DNA of 64,000 bases from Motiliproteus sp965230735 (lineage in GTDB: Bacteria; Pseudomonadota; Gammaproteobacteria; Pseudomonadales; Balneatricaceae), in contig NZ_OZ246016.1 in NCBI RefSeq assembly GCF_965230735.1, positions 744,001 through 808,000 of the forward strand, written 5' to 3'. The position numbers were made by a program, and so were the translations under genes. The first letter of the stretch is position 1. Each line of letters begins with the position of its first letter. This document shows positions 8,918 to 17,437 of this stretch, piece by piece. A model generated the notes under the pieces. That model did not search any database, was not told the DNA's origin, and saw only the letters and a list, made by a program, of their open reading frames with translations.

Positions 8918-10585
8918 ATGAAACTGTCGTTACGTGCGCTGAAATTGAAAACCCGGATGGTGTTGATCCTGGGCCTGATCGCCCTGCTCCAGACCGGCTC
9001 CATTGGCCTGTTCGCTCTCTACTACCTGAACCAATCGCTGGATGAGCAGATCGGTGAACGGGCGCTGCATGTCGCCAAGGGGATTGCGGCGATGCCCCAA
9101 ATGATCGAGTCTGTCGGGCAAGGCGACAGCGAAAACCTGCAACCGTTGAGCAAGCTGCTGGCCGAACGCACCCAGGCCAGCTTCGTGGTGTTCGGCGATC
9201 TGCGGGGGCATCGGTTGACCCACCCCAATCCCGAGCTGATCGGCTTGTCGATGATGAGCGACGATGATGACGATACCGCACCGACGCTGGTGCATGGCCG
9301 CAGTCAGGTGACCAAGGCTGAGGGCAGCATGGGCTGGTCGATGCGGGCCCGCACGCCGATGTACGACCACACCGGCGAAGAGGTGATCGGCCTGGTCTCG
9401 GTGGGCTATACGCTGGACCGGGTCGAGGCAACGATCGCGCGCTACCGCACTACCCTGATTCTGGTGATCCTGGCGGCGTTCGTGGTCAGCGTGCTGACTG
9501 CGATCTGGTTCGCCAACCATTTCAAACAGGCGATCTTCGGACTGGAGCCGGAGCAGATAGGGCGCTTGTTTCAGGAGCGGATCGCGACGCTGGAGTCGGT
9601 CCGTGAAGGGATTATCGCGATCAACGCCGACGGACGGATCACCACCATCAACCGGGCCGCCATTGAGACGCTGGGGCTCGACGAGGACCGAACCCTGACC
9701 GGGCGGCCGATCAGCGAGGTGCTGCCCGACAGCCAGATGCTCGATGTGCTGCGTAGCGGCGAACCCCAGTTCGACCGCGAGGTCTGGTTGGCCGATAGGA
9801 ATCTGATCGTCAACCGGGTGCCGTTGAAGCAGGATGAAAAGATCACTGGGGTGGTCTCCAGTTTCCGTCGCAAGGACGAACTCGATCTAGTCAGCCGCAA
9901 GCTGACCCGAATTCAGCAGTACGCCGACACCCTGCGCAGCCAATCCCACGAATACTCCAACAAACTGCACACCATCGCCGGTCTGATCCAGATCGGTGCC
10001 GACGACGAGGCATTGGCGCTGATCGGCCAGGAGACCCGCAGCCATCAGGAGCTGATTCGCTTGCTACTGGCTGCGGTTCCAGATCCGATCCTGTCCGGCT
10101 GCTTGTTGGGCAAGTACAACCGCGCCCGGGAGATGGGGCTCAAGCTGTTGATCGATCCGGATAGCCATATGACCGAGCTGCCCGATCGGCTGCCCCGTGA
10201 ACAACTGGTCAGCATTATTGGTAATCTGATCGACAATGCCCTGGAAGCGACCCTGGCTCATACCGGTACGAATGGGGAGGTTCGGCTGTCGATGACCGAT
10301 CTGGGTGACGACCTGATCTTTGAAATCGAAGACCAGGGCGCCGGGGTACCGGACGATCAGCAGGAGCGGATCTTCGAGAAAGGGGTGACCAGCAAGAGCG
10401 CCCAGGGCCATGGCTTGGGACTGCACCTGGTCAAGGGACTGCTGCAGCGCCTGGGCGGCACTATCACGTTGGAACCGGGTGACCCGGCTGACGAGAACCC
10501 CGCCAGTCGTGGTAGTCGCTTTACCGTCTATATTCCTAAACAGCCGGTTCGGCATACTGCCGCTGTCGATAAACCGCAAGGGTAG
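8918..10585 (+). CDS. CitA/DcuS-type sensor histidine kinase
   Basis: Membrane sensor of 555 residues in the family that detects di- and tricarboxylates. Order of parts: TM1 about residues 14-37, a periplasmic PAS-like sensing domain about 38-175, TM2 about 177-198, a cytoplasmic PAS domain about 220-320, then the kinase. Phospho-acceptor His344 lies in the diagnostic motif SHEYSNKLHTIAGL. The ATPase has NLIDNALEAT (N box), DQGAGVPDD (G1) and GHGLGLHLVKGL (G2). The cognate regulator follows after 51 bases. Divergent tctCBA points to control of the transporter. A citrate-like ligand is inferred, not shown. Confidence 0.94.
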   Translation: MKLSLRALKLKTRMVLILGLIALLQTGSIGLFALYYLNQSLDEQIGERALHVAKGIAAMPQMIESVGQGDSENLQPLSKLLAERTQASFVVFGDLRGHRLTHPNPELIGLSMMSDDDDDTAPTLVHGRSQVTKAEGSMGWSMRARTPMYDHTGEEVIGLVSVGYTLDRVEATIARYRTTLILVILAAFVVSVLTAIWFANHFKQAIFGLEPEQIGRLFQERIATLESVREGIIAINADGRITTINRAAIETLGLDEDRTLTGRPISEVLPDSQMLDVLRSGEPQFDREVWLADRNLIVNRVPLKQDEKITGVVSSFRRKDELDLVSRKLTRIQQYADTLRSQSHEYSNKLHTIAGLIQIGADDEALALIGQETRSHQELIRLLLAAVPDPILSGCLLGKYNRAREMGLKLLIDPDSHMTELPDRLPREQLVSIIGNLIDNALEATLAHTGTNGEVRLSMTDLGDDLIFEIEDQGAGVPDDQQERIFEKGVTSKSAQGHGLGLHLVKGLLQRLGGTITLEPGDPADENPASRGSRFTVYIPKQPVRHTAAVDKPQG

Positions 10586-10636
10586 CCTTCGAAACCATAA
10601 CCCCGGTAAGAAGAAATAAAGGGCCGTAGTCAGAAG

Positions 10637-11341
10637 ATGCAGAACATTCGTGTTGTAATCGCCGAAGATGATCGCCAGATTGCTCAAATCCAGCAACGTT
10701 TTCTGGAACGTATTGATGGGGTTGAGCTGGTGGGGGTGGCCCACGGGCTGGACGAGGCACGGGATCTGGTGGAGGTGTTTCAACCCGAGCTGCTGCTGCT
10801 GGATATCCAGTTCCCGACCGGAACCGGGCTCGATCTGCTACGCGAGCTACGGGCCAACAACAGCGCCACCGATGTGATTCTGATCACCGCCGCCAAGGAG
10901 GTCGATACCCTGAAGGAAGCACTCCGAGGCGGGGTGTTCGACTACATCCTCAAGCCGTTGGTATTCGAGCGCCTGCAGGAGGCGCTGAATAACTACGCCG
11001 ATCACCTGCAGAAGCTGCAGGCGATGGAATCGCTGATCCAGACCGAAGTGGATACCTTGCTTCCCCGTGCTGGCGGGACCAAGGCCGAGGCTGAGGTTGG
11101 GAACGAGCGATTGCCGAAAGGGATCGATCCGCTGACGCTGAATAAAGTTCGGGCCATATTCGAGGTTGATGGCGAAGCCGATGCCGAGGCGTTGAATGCC
11201 GAGCACGTCGGTGCCGCCATCGGCGCCAGCCGAACCACCGCCAGGCGTTACCTGGAGTTTCTGGTCAGCACCCGTGAGCTGTCCGCCGAGGTCAGTTACG
11301 GCACCGTCGGTCGCCCGGAGCGGCGCTATATCCGTTGTTAG
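10637..11341 (+). CDS. CitB/DcuR-type response regulator
   Basis: Partner of the upstream kinase, 234 residues. The receiver domain (about 1-125) has the acidic pair Asp11/Asp12, the phospho-acceptor Asp56 in LLLLDIQFP and the conserved lysine in YILKPL. The C-terminal part (about 165-234) contains a helix-turn-helix with AAIGASRTTARRYLEFL, typical of the CitB/DcuR/MalR group. It presumably activates the divergent tct genes when phosphorylated. Its stop overlaps by 4 bases the end of the convergent MerE-like gene. Confidence 0.94.
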   Translation: MQNIRVVIAEDDRQIAQIQQRFLERIDGVELVGVAHGLDEARDLVEVFQPELLLLDIQFPTGTGLDLLRELRANNSATDVILITAAKEVDTLKEALRGGVFDYILKPLVFERLQEALNNYADHLQKLQAMESLIQTEVDTLLPRAGGTKAEAEVGNERLPKGIDPLTLNKVRAIFEVDGEADAEALNAEHVGAAIGASRTTARRYLEFLVSTRELSAEVSYGTVGRPERRYIRC

Positions 11342-11586
11342 CCAGGCTTGTGATCCAGCAACCTCAGGGCGGTCAGGGTAGCCACTAGCGAGATCAGCAG
11401 TAGTACCAGAACGCTGGGCAGATAGTGCAGACTGAGCCAGCTTCCCAGCAGCGTTCCCCTCAGCAGCGGAAGCAGAATCAACAGATGACAGGGGCAGCTC
11501 AGCAACCCCAGCGCTAGCCAGAGCCAACCGCAATGCTGCGGACTGGAGGTGGATACGAGTTGGTGGGTGGAGGGAGAAGAGATCAT
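11338..11586 (-). CDS. Orphan MerE-like small membrane protein
   Basis: An 82-residue protein with two hydrophobic segments (about 21-43 and 52-75). The first contains the sequence SCPCHLLILLPLLRGTLLGSWL. This matches the CPCHLP...L.GT..G pattern of MerE, the small broad-range mercury transporter of mer operons; the Cys-Pro-Cys-His core is intact. The start at 11586 is chosen because a GGAG lies 10 bases upstream; a longer frame to 11634 lacks a good site. No merR, merA, merT or merP gene is nearby, so a role in mercury is uncertain; other soft-metal or thiol chemistry is possible. The gene is convergent with the response regulator and lies below the betaine transporter on the same strand. 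Confidence 0.6.
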   Translation of the reverse strand: MISSPSTHQLVSTSSPQHCGWLWLALGLLSCPCHLLILLPLLRGTLLGSWLSLHYLPSVLVLLLISLVATLTALRLLDHKPG

Positions 11587-11648
11587 CGGCCTGACTCCAG
11601 GCGCTTGGGCCCGTAATCTGGCTCTCTGTCGCAACAGAAGGTACGGGC

Positions 11649-11694
11649 TTCGGGCTAATACTGAAGACTTGTTACGGCTCCAGCATAGCCCGAA
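11649..11694. repeat. Inverted repeat between the MerE-like gene and the betaine ATPase gene
   Basis: Two perfect 9-base arms (TTCGGGCTA and TAGCCCGAA) are separated by 28 bases in the only noncoding stretch upstream of the MerE-like gene. It could be a wide hairpin at the end of the betaine operon or an operator for the small gene. No T-tract follows on the minus strand. Confidence 0.4.
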
Positions 11695-11709
11695 TCGATC
11701 TGAGATACC

Positions 11710-12924
11710 TTAGGCGGCGTTGTCTTTGGTATGGCTCTCGCCCAGTACTTCCGCCAGGCTGGCGCGGGACAGCTCGCCCTGCAGATCACCATCGGCATCC
11801 AGTACCGGTAGCGGGAAGTCGGTTTCCAGGGTTTCCGGAATCACCGACTCCAGCAGCGCATCGCTGGCGATGGCCGGGACTTCCTGCAAGGTGGCTTCGG
11901 AGATCGGACTGTCGCCATCAAGCCTAGCTTCGGATTCCAGCGTTTTCTGGCAGATCACCCCTTGATAGCCTTCGTCGGTGATGTAGTAACCGTAGTTGCC
12001 CGGCAGGCGTTTCATCTGGGTCAGCGCTTCGCCGATGGTATCGGCGGTGATGCGGCAGACCGGCGGCTTCATCACGGTTTCGACCGTCAGCGCCCGGGCT
12101 CGGTTGACGTCTTTGACGAAGGCTTCGACGTAGGCGTCGGCCGGATTCAGCAGGATATCCACCGGCTCACCCTGCTGGACCAGTTCACCATCCTTCAGGA
12201 TCGCGATCCGATCGCCCAGTCGCAGGGCTTCGTCGAGGTCGTGGGTGATAAAGATGATGGTCTTATGCAGGCTCTGCTGCAGTTCGATCAATTGATCCTG
12301 CATCTCGCTGCGGATCAGCGGATCCAGTGCCGAGAAGGCCTCATCCATCAACAGGATCTCGGCATCGGTGCACAGCGCTCGTGCCAGGCCGACCCGCTGT
12401 TGCTGGCCGCCGGAGAGCTGCGAGGGATACTGGTCTTCGTAGCCGGCCAGACCGACGGTCTCCAGCCACTCTCGGGCCTTGTCGAGTCGCTCTTTCTTGT
12501 CGACCCCCTGCACCGCCAGTCCATAGCTGACATTGTCGACCACGGTACGGTGGGGCATCAGGCCGAAGCGCTGGAACACCATCGACATCTTGTGACGACG
12601 GAACTGCTCCAGTTCCCGGGCCGAGAACTTCATCACGTCGGTGCCTTCGACGATGATCTGGCCCTCGGTGGGGTCGATCAGGCGGTTGAAGTGGCGGATC
12701 AGGGTCGACTTGCCGGAGCCGGAGAGGCCCATGATGACGAAGATCTCACCCTTGTTGATGTTCAGGTTGATATCTTTCAAACCGACGGTGTGGCCGGTGT
12801 CTGCCAGGATCTGGTCCTTGGATTGGCCAGCCTTGACGGAATCCATGACCGTCTCGGGACGTTCGCCAAAGACCTTGTAAAGGCCGTCGATTTGGATCAG
12901 CGGCTGTTGTTCGGACTTAGGCAT
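11710..12924 (-). CDS. proV: Glycine betaine/proline ABC transporter ATPase
   Basis: ATP-binding subunit of 404 residues of a compatible-solute importer. The ABC core shows Walker A GLSGSGKST, the signature LSGGQQQRVGLARAL, Walker B ILLMDEAFSALDP and the H-loop IIFITHDLDEA. A C-terminal region of about 120 residues corresponds to the paired CBS domains that sense ionic strength in OpuA/ProV proteins. An 8-base overlap joins it to the permease gene upstream. The family is firm; the ligand (betaine, proline betaine or similar) is inferred. Confidence 0.95.
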   Translation of the reverse strand: MPKSEQQPLIQIDGLYKVFGERPETVMDSVKAGQSKDQILADTGHTVGLKDINLNINKGEIFVIMGLSGSGKSTLIRHFNRLIDPTEGQIIVEGTDVMKFSARELEQFRRHKMSMVFQRFGLMPHRTVVDNVSYGLAVQGVDKKERLDKAREWLETVGLAGYEDQYPSQLSGGQQQRVGLARALCTDAEILLMDEAFSALDPLIRSEMQDQLIELQQSLHKTIIFITHDLDEALRLGDRIAILKDGELVQQGEPVDILLNPADAYVEAFVKDVNRARALTVETVMKPPVCRITADTIGEALTQMKRLPGNYGYYITDEGYQGVICQKTLESEARLDGDSPISEATLQEVPAIASDALLESVIPETLETDFPLPVLDADGDLQGELSRASLAEVLGESHTKDNAA

Positions 12925-13816
12925 TGTCGATTCCCTGCATATGTTGCTGATTACGTTTGGCGTAGGCTTGGGAGACGCGGTCGAAAATAATCGCCAGCGC
13001 GACGATGGCCAAGCCGTTGAACAGGCCTAGGGTGAAGTACTGGTTGGTGATCGATTTCAGCACCGGCTGCCCCAGTCCCTTCACACCGATCATCGAGGCG
13101 ATAACCACCATCGCCAGGGCCATCATGATGGTCTGGTTGATGCCGGCCATGATGGTCGGTGAGGCTAAGGGTAATTGTACCCCGAAAAGCCTCTGCATAG
13201 GGCTGGCGCCGTAGGCGGTGGCGGCTTCAAGTACTTCTTTGTCGACCAGCCGGATGCCCAGGTTAGTCAGGCGTATCACCGGCGGGATAGCGTAGATGAC
13301 TACCGCGATCACACCCGGAATCTTACCGATCCCCAGCAGCATCACCACCGGGATCAGGTACACGAAGGCGGGCATCGTCTGCATGATATCGAGCATCGGG
13401 GTGACGATGGCCTGGGCCCGATCGGATCGGGCCATCAAGATGCCGATCGGTATCCCCAGCGCGATCGCCAGCAGGGTACAGACGGTGATGATGCTCAGGG
13501 TTCGCATGGTGTTGTCCCACATCCCGAAGTAGCCGATCGTCAGTAGGGACAGGATCACCGCCAGCGATAGCTTCCAGGAGCGGCTGGCAACGTACACCAG
13601 TACCGTAACGGCCATGATGACAAGCCACCAGGGGGTGTTGAGCAGCAGTTTTTCGAACCAGATCAGAAAAGTCAGTAGCGGGTCGAAGAAGGATTCGATC
13701 AGATCGCCGTAGCTGCGTGAAAATTCACGGTAGGCGGCGTCAAGGGATTTACGGATGGCGAGCAGATCGGCCCGCTCCATCTGTGGGAATTGGGTGAGCC
13801 AGGATGAATCTGCCAT
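12917..13816 (-). CDS. proW: Glycine betaine/proline ABC transporter permease
   Basis: Inner-membrane permease of 299 residues with about six to seven hydrophobic segments. It carries the binding-protein-dependent transport signature around EAATAYGASPMQRLFGVQLPLA, which contacts the ATPase. The extended N-terminal part of about 60 residues before the first strong transmembrane segment is usual for ProW. It is the second gene of the operon, overlapping the ATPase gene and lying 89 bases below the binding-protein gene. Confidence 0.95.
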   Translation of the reverse strand: MADSSWLTQFPQMERADLLAIRKSLDAAYREFSRSYGDLIESFFDPLLTFLIWFEKLLLNTPWWLVIMAVTVLVYVASRSWKLSLAVILSLLTIGYFGMWDNTMRTLSIITVCTLLAIALGIPIGILMARSDRAQAIVTPMLDIMQTMPAFVYLIPVVMLLGIGKIPGVIAVVIYAIPPVIRLTNLGIRLVDKEVLEAATAYGASPMQRLFGVQLPLASPTIMAGINQTIMMALAMVVIASMIGVKGLGQPVLKSITNQYFTLGLFNGLAIVALAIIFDRVSQAYAKRNQQHMQGIDNA

Positions 13817-13873
13817 GGGTACCTCGGTCTTGCTTGATTTTGGCGGTTTACTCGGAAGTCAGGTAAAGGGAAT

Positions 13874-13898
13874 GACCGGGCGGCAGCGCCGCCCGGTC
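13874..13898 (-). promoter_or_regulatory. Strong stem-loop between proX and proW
   Basis: A perfect 11-bp GC-rich stem (GACCGGGCGGC/GCCGCCCGGTC) with a 3-base loop begins 8 bases after the proX stop. No T-run follows on the minus strand. It probably stabilises the proX part of the mRNA or partly stops transcription, so that the binding protein is made in excess. The same arrangement is seen below tctC. Confidence 0.6.
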
Positions 13899-13905
13899 GT
13901 AACGA

Positions 13906-14910
13906 TTACAGGCGAGACAGGGCGGTTTTGACCTTGTCGGCAGCGTCAGGGCTAACCCAGGACAGCCATACCGGCTCGAAGGTGGTCAGGAAGTACTCCA
14001 TCGCGATATCGCCGTCGGCTTGGTTCTCTTCCATCCAGGCCAGCAGCTCGTTCATCAGGTTGTTCTTGAACGCGCGGCGGGTTAGGTAAGTATAGGCCTC
14101 GGGGGCTTTGGTGGCGAAATCACTAGTGGTGACGGTATGCACCGGTGAGGGCGGCCACATGGTTGCCTTGGGATTCTCACATTCGGCATTGGAGGTGCAG
14201 TCCAGGTAGTGCTGCTCATCCACGCCGGTGCCGAAATCGACTTTGACCATCTTGTACTTACCCAGGATGGCGGTCGGGGCCCAGTAGTAGCCAAACCAGG
14301 GTTCCATCCGCTCGTAGGCACGGGCGATGGAGCCGGACAGGCCGGCAGCCGAACCCGGATCGATCAGGTCGAAACCGGCTTCGCCGAGTTTCAGGGCCTT
14401 GAAGTTGTTACCGCCGCTGATCTGGCAGTTCCAACCGGCCGGGCAGCCGACAAAGGCGGATTTATCCGGGTCTTCCGGGTGCTTGAACATCTTGGCGTTG
14501 GCGATCACACCTTCGATGGTGGCCAGGCTGGGGTCTTTATCGACCAGGTACTTGGGTACCCAGAAGCCCTCTTCACCACCGTCGGACAGGGATTTGCCGG
14601 CGATTTTGAGTCGTCCTTCGGCCACACCCTTGTCGAGCGCCGCCTTCATGGAGTTACTCCAGAGTTCCGGAGCGATATCCGGCTCGCCTTTTTCGATCAT
14701 TGAGGTACCGGTGGGCATGGTGTCACCGGGAACCAGTTCGGCATCGCAGCCGTAACCGTGCTCGAGGATGAAGCGATCAATATTGGCGATCAAACTGGCG
14801 GAGCTCCAGTTCATATCGGCAATCGTGACCTTGCCACAATCCGCGGCATAAGTGTTTGCTGTTGCCATCGTCATCGCGATGGCGCTAATCGTAAGTGCCT
14901 TTTTAAGCAT
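13906..14910 (-). CDS. proX: Glycine betaine/proline ABC transporter substrate-binding protein
   Basis: Periplasmic binding protein of 334 residues with a signal peptide of about 22 residues (MLKKALTIS ... TYAAD). The mature sequence has features of the OpuAC/ProX family: KVTIADMNWSSASLIANI at the N-terminus, PDIAPELWSNS, and GYYWAPTAIL, whose Trp and Tyr residues resemble the aromatic box that holds quaternary amines. Six cysteines (including CPAGWNC and the DCTSNAEC pair) suggest disulfides. It is first in the proX-proW-proV order, unlike E. coli proVWX. The AT-rich 100 bases upstream presumably hold the osmoregulated promoter. Confidence 0.93.
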   Translation of the reverse strand: MLKKALTISAIAMTMATANTYAADCGKVTIADMNWSSASLIANIDRFILEHGYGCDAELVPGDTMPTGTSMIEKGEPDIAPELWSNSMKAALDKGVAEGRLKIAGKSLSDGGEEGFWVPKYLVDKDPSLATIEGVIANAKMFKHPEDPDKSAFVGCPAGWNCQISGGNNFKALKLGEAGFDLIDPGSAAGLSGSIARAYERMEPWFGYYWAPTAILGKYKMVKVDFGTGVDEQHYLDCTSNAECENPKATMWPPSPVHTVTTSDFATKAPEAYTYLTRRAFKNNLMNELLAWMEENQADGDIAMEYFLTTFEPVWLSWVSPDAADKVKTALSRL

Positions 14911-15017
14911 GGTGTTGGTCCGTTGTTGTAATTAATTTAGGTACCTCTTTATAACCATAACGTATCCAACAATGGATTTCTAAAGGCATTTTGGTTTTAA
15001 AATTCTGAACTTAGGTC

Positions 15018-15286
15018 TAGGGTCTGCTAACGCTACTGGAGTCGAGCCTGTTGCACCTGAAAAAGTTACTATCTAGGCGCGAGTCGTGTCGTTTGGTCAT
15101 TCCAAATAAGCGCCGAGCAACAACGAGAGGAGCTTTCTCAGGTACAACCCGCAGGGCTGTGGCCATTTTCCCGCTCTGCTGCGTTATCAGTCGCTTATGT
15201 ATGTTCAATACTACTCGCTCCTTCTGCCTAGCTGAGCGGGAAAGTGGTCTCAGCAGGCAGGATTCCAATAGTGTTAACAGACCCTA
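15018..15286. mobile_element. MITE-like palindromic element, 269 bp
   Basis: The ends are 33-base inverted repeats: 15018-15050 (starting TAGGGTCTGCTAACGC) and 15254-15286 (complement starting TAGGGTCTGTTAACAC). They match at 27 of 33 positions, and most differences are transitions. The interior has no credible gene: open frames of 78-83 codons on both strands overlap each other and lack ribosome sites. A short element with TA-bounded terminal repeats and no transposase fits a nonautonomous MITE-like or genus-specific repeat. The right end supplies the TAG stop of the MFS gene at 15284. Copies elsewhere cannot be seen from this window. Confidence 0.7.
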
Positions 15287-16477
15287 AGAGGTCGTTGGAC
15301 CTGCGGGTAGATTGACGCCCCGCCAGACCACTTCCTGGCCCGGCTCCGGCCGCTCGGGTACCAGTCTGGCCAGCAGCAGAGAGCCGCCGGCCAGGGCCGC
15401 GCCGGTCAGGAATACCGCTGCCGGTGAAACCAGCCACAGCAGGCCGTAGATTGCCGGCAGCACCACTGCGGCGATATGGTTGATCGAGAAGGCGACGCCG
15501 GCGGTGGGGGCCATATCGCGCGGGTCGGCGATCTTCTGCAGATAGGTCTTCTGGGCGATCGCCATCGAGAACAGCAGATGGTCGAGGACGTACAGGACTA
15601 CTGCGATCCAGGGGTTGGAGACCACCGCGTAGGCGGCGAACACGATCATCAGTCCGATATATTCCACCGTCAGCGCCTTGCGCTCACCCCAATGGCCGAT
15701 CAGCTTGCCGATCTTGGGGGCGAAGATCATGTTCATGACGCCGTTGATCAGGAACAGCAGCGAGATCTGGGCGGCGCTGAAGCCGAACTTTTCCACCATC
15801 AGGAAGCCGGCGAACACCACGAAGATCTGCCGACGGGCACCGCCCATAAAGGTCAGCGCGTAGTAGAGCCAGTAGCGCTTACGCAGAATCAGTTTCTTAT
15901 GTTGCTCCACGTGCTGGGGGAAATAGGGGAATAGTAGCCAGCAGGCCAGTGCGATCAGCAGCGTCACACCGCCGCCGAGCAGATAGACGGTTTCCATTTC
16001 GAAGCCGGCCATATCCAGACAGAGCCACACCATGCCGAAGGCCAGCAGTCCGGCGAAGGAGCGCACCGCCACCAGCTGCCCCAGCTTGTGGGCGGCGCTT
16101 TTCTTATCGAACCACTGCAGCGATAACGACTGGTTGATGGTTTCGTAGTAGTGGAAGCCGATCGACATCAGCACGGTGGTGCAGTACAGCCCGATCTCGG
16201 TCGGGAAGAAACCGGTCAGTGCGGTCCCCAGCCCCAGCAGCAGCAAGGACACCAATGCCAGGGTCTGTTCACGCATCAACACCAGCAGCAGCACGGCGCC
16301 AAACGCCAGAAAGCCCGGAATTTCCCGCAGCGATTGCAGGATACCGATTTCGACGCCGGTGAAGTTGGCCCGCTCGATAACGAAGTTATTCAGCAGGGCC
16401 TGCCAGATACCGAATGAGATCGACATGGCGGCGGTCATCAGAAACAACAGATTTTCGGGGCGCTGCCAGCTTTTCAT
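15284..16477 (-). CDS. MFS transporter with C-terminus ending in the repeat element
   Basis: An inner-membrane transporter of 397 residues with about 11-12 hydrophobic segments and the loop APKIGKLIGHWGERKAL, a form of the MFS motif between helices. The substrate is not recognised. The gene is divergent from an AraC-type regulator (gap 114 bases), which may control it. The last sense codons read PTTS, and the TAG stop lies inside the terminal repeat of the element at 15018-15286. The original C-terminus may therefore have been altered slightly by insertion. The transporter core is complete, so function is probably kept. Confidence 0.85.
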   Translation of the reverse strand: MKSWQRPENLLFLMTAAMSISFGIWQALLNNFVIERANFTGVEIGILQSLREIPGFLAFGAVLLLVLMREQTLALVSLLLLGLGTALTGFFPTEIGLYCTTVLMSIGFHYYETINQSLSLQWFDKKSAAHKLGQLVAVRSFAGLLAFGMVWLCLDMAGFEMETVYLLGGGVTLLIALACWLLFPYFPQHVEQHKKLILRKRYWLYYALTFMGGARRQIFVVFAGFLMVEKFGFSAAQISLLFLINGVMNMIFAPKIGKLIGHWGERKALTVEYIGLMIVFAAYAVVSNPWIAVVLYVLDHLLFSMAIAQKTYLQKIADPRDMAPTAGVAFSINHIAAVVLPAIYGLLWLVSPAAVFLTGAALAGGSLLLARLVPERPEPGQEVVWRGVNLPAGPTTS

Positions 16478-16591
16478 TCTAATCTCCCGGGACGATTGGT
16501 GGATAAATGATCAGACCTGCTAAGTCGAAGTCGGTCGGTGGTTGAGTAAAGTCACTGTAAATCGATAGCAATTTGGCGTATACCGACAGTC

Positions 16592-17437
16592 ATGCCAAAA
16601 AATATCGAGAAACAGACAGGCTCGCTGGAATCAACTGAACTCCCCCCTTTCCCCCCGCACTGGACCACCGTCGATGGTGAGTCGGTCAAGGAGCGAATCG
16701 AGGATGTGCCGCGACGGCTGGTGGTGCGAAAGGTGGATCGGGAAGCGGGATTCGTGACCCCGTTCCATAGCCACGGTTGGGGGCAGTTGCTCTGGATCGT
16801 CGAGGGGCTGGTGCAGGTCTCGGCGCGGGATATCGGCCACTGGGTGGTGCCGCCGCAACGGGCGGTGTGGATTCCACCCTTTATCGAGCACGATGCCCGG
16901 GCGATCCAGAGTGTCAAAATGCGCAACATCTACATCGCGCCGCAGGCGGCCGGGCGTCTGCCTGAGCAGTGTCAGGTGGTCAGTGTGTCACCCCTGATGC
17001 GCGAGTTGATGGTAACGATGGCGGAGTTTGATCGCCTCTACGACGAAGAGGGAGCCGAGGGGCGGCTGGTCAGCGTGTTTCTGGACCAGTTCGAGCTGTT
17101 GCCTGAAGCGGCGCTGCACCTACCCGAACCCACCAGTGCGCCGCTGCGTACCCTCGCCGAACAGCTGCGCCAGGATCCGGCCAACAAACAGCCGTTGGCC
17201 AGCTGGGGTCGGCAACTGGGGATGAGCGAGCGTACCCTGGCGCGCCGGTTTCAGCAGGAGACCGGTATGAGTTTCGGTCAATGGCGTCAGCAGGCCCGAC
17301 TGCTCGAAGCCCTGAGCCGGATTGCCCAGGGCCAGCCGGTGGCGTTGATCGCCCAGGACCTGGGCTATGACAGTCAGAGCGCCTTTATTGCGATGTTCCG
17401 CAAGGCGTTGGGACGTACGCCGGGGCGTTATTTCTAG
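16592..17437 (+). CDS. AraC-family transcriptional regulator
   Basis: A 281-residue regulator. The N-terminal half (about 35-135) is a cupin-like sensing domain with FHSHGWGQLLWIVEG and VVPPQRAVWIPP, typical of the group that carries metal-like or small-ligand pockets. The C-terminal 100 residues carry the double helix-turn-helix: SWGRQLGMSERTLARRFQQETG, then LIAQDLGYDSQSAFIAMFRKALGRTPGRY. It is divergent from the MFS gene and probably controls it. There is no strong ribosome site at the ATG, so translation may be weak. Confidence 0.93.
   Translation: MPKNIEKQTGSLESTELPPFPPHWTTVDGESVKERIEDVPRRLVVRKVDREAGFVTPFHSHGWGQLLWIVEGLVQVSARDIGHWVVPPQRAVWIPPFIEHDARAIQSVKMRNIYIAPQAAGRLPEQCQVVSVSPLMRELMVTMAEFDRLYDEEGAEGRLVSVFLDQFELLPEAALHLPEPTSAPLRTLAEQLRQDPANKQPLASWGRQLGMSERTLARRFQQETGMSFGQWRQQARLLEALSRIAQGQPVALIAQDLGYDSQSAFIAMFRKALGRTPGRYF

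Noticed and set aside
11962..12990. Open frame of 342 codons antisense to the betaine ATPase and permease genes
   Set aside because: The opposite strand encodes clear ABC motifs; the antisense text has no family features.
15017..15287. Open frames of 78 and 83 codons on both strands inside the repeat element
   Set aside because: They mirror each other within a palindromic element and have no ribosome sites, so they are by-products of the repeat.
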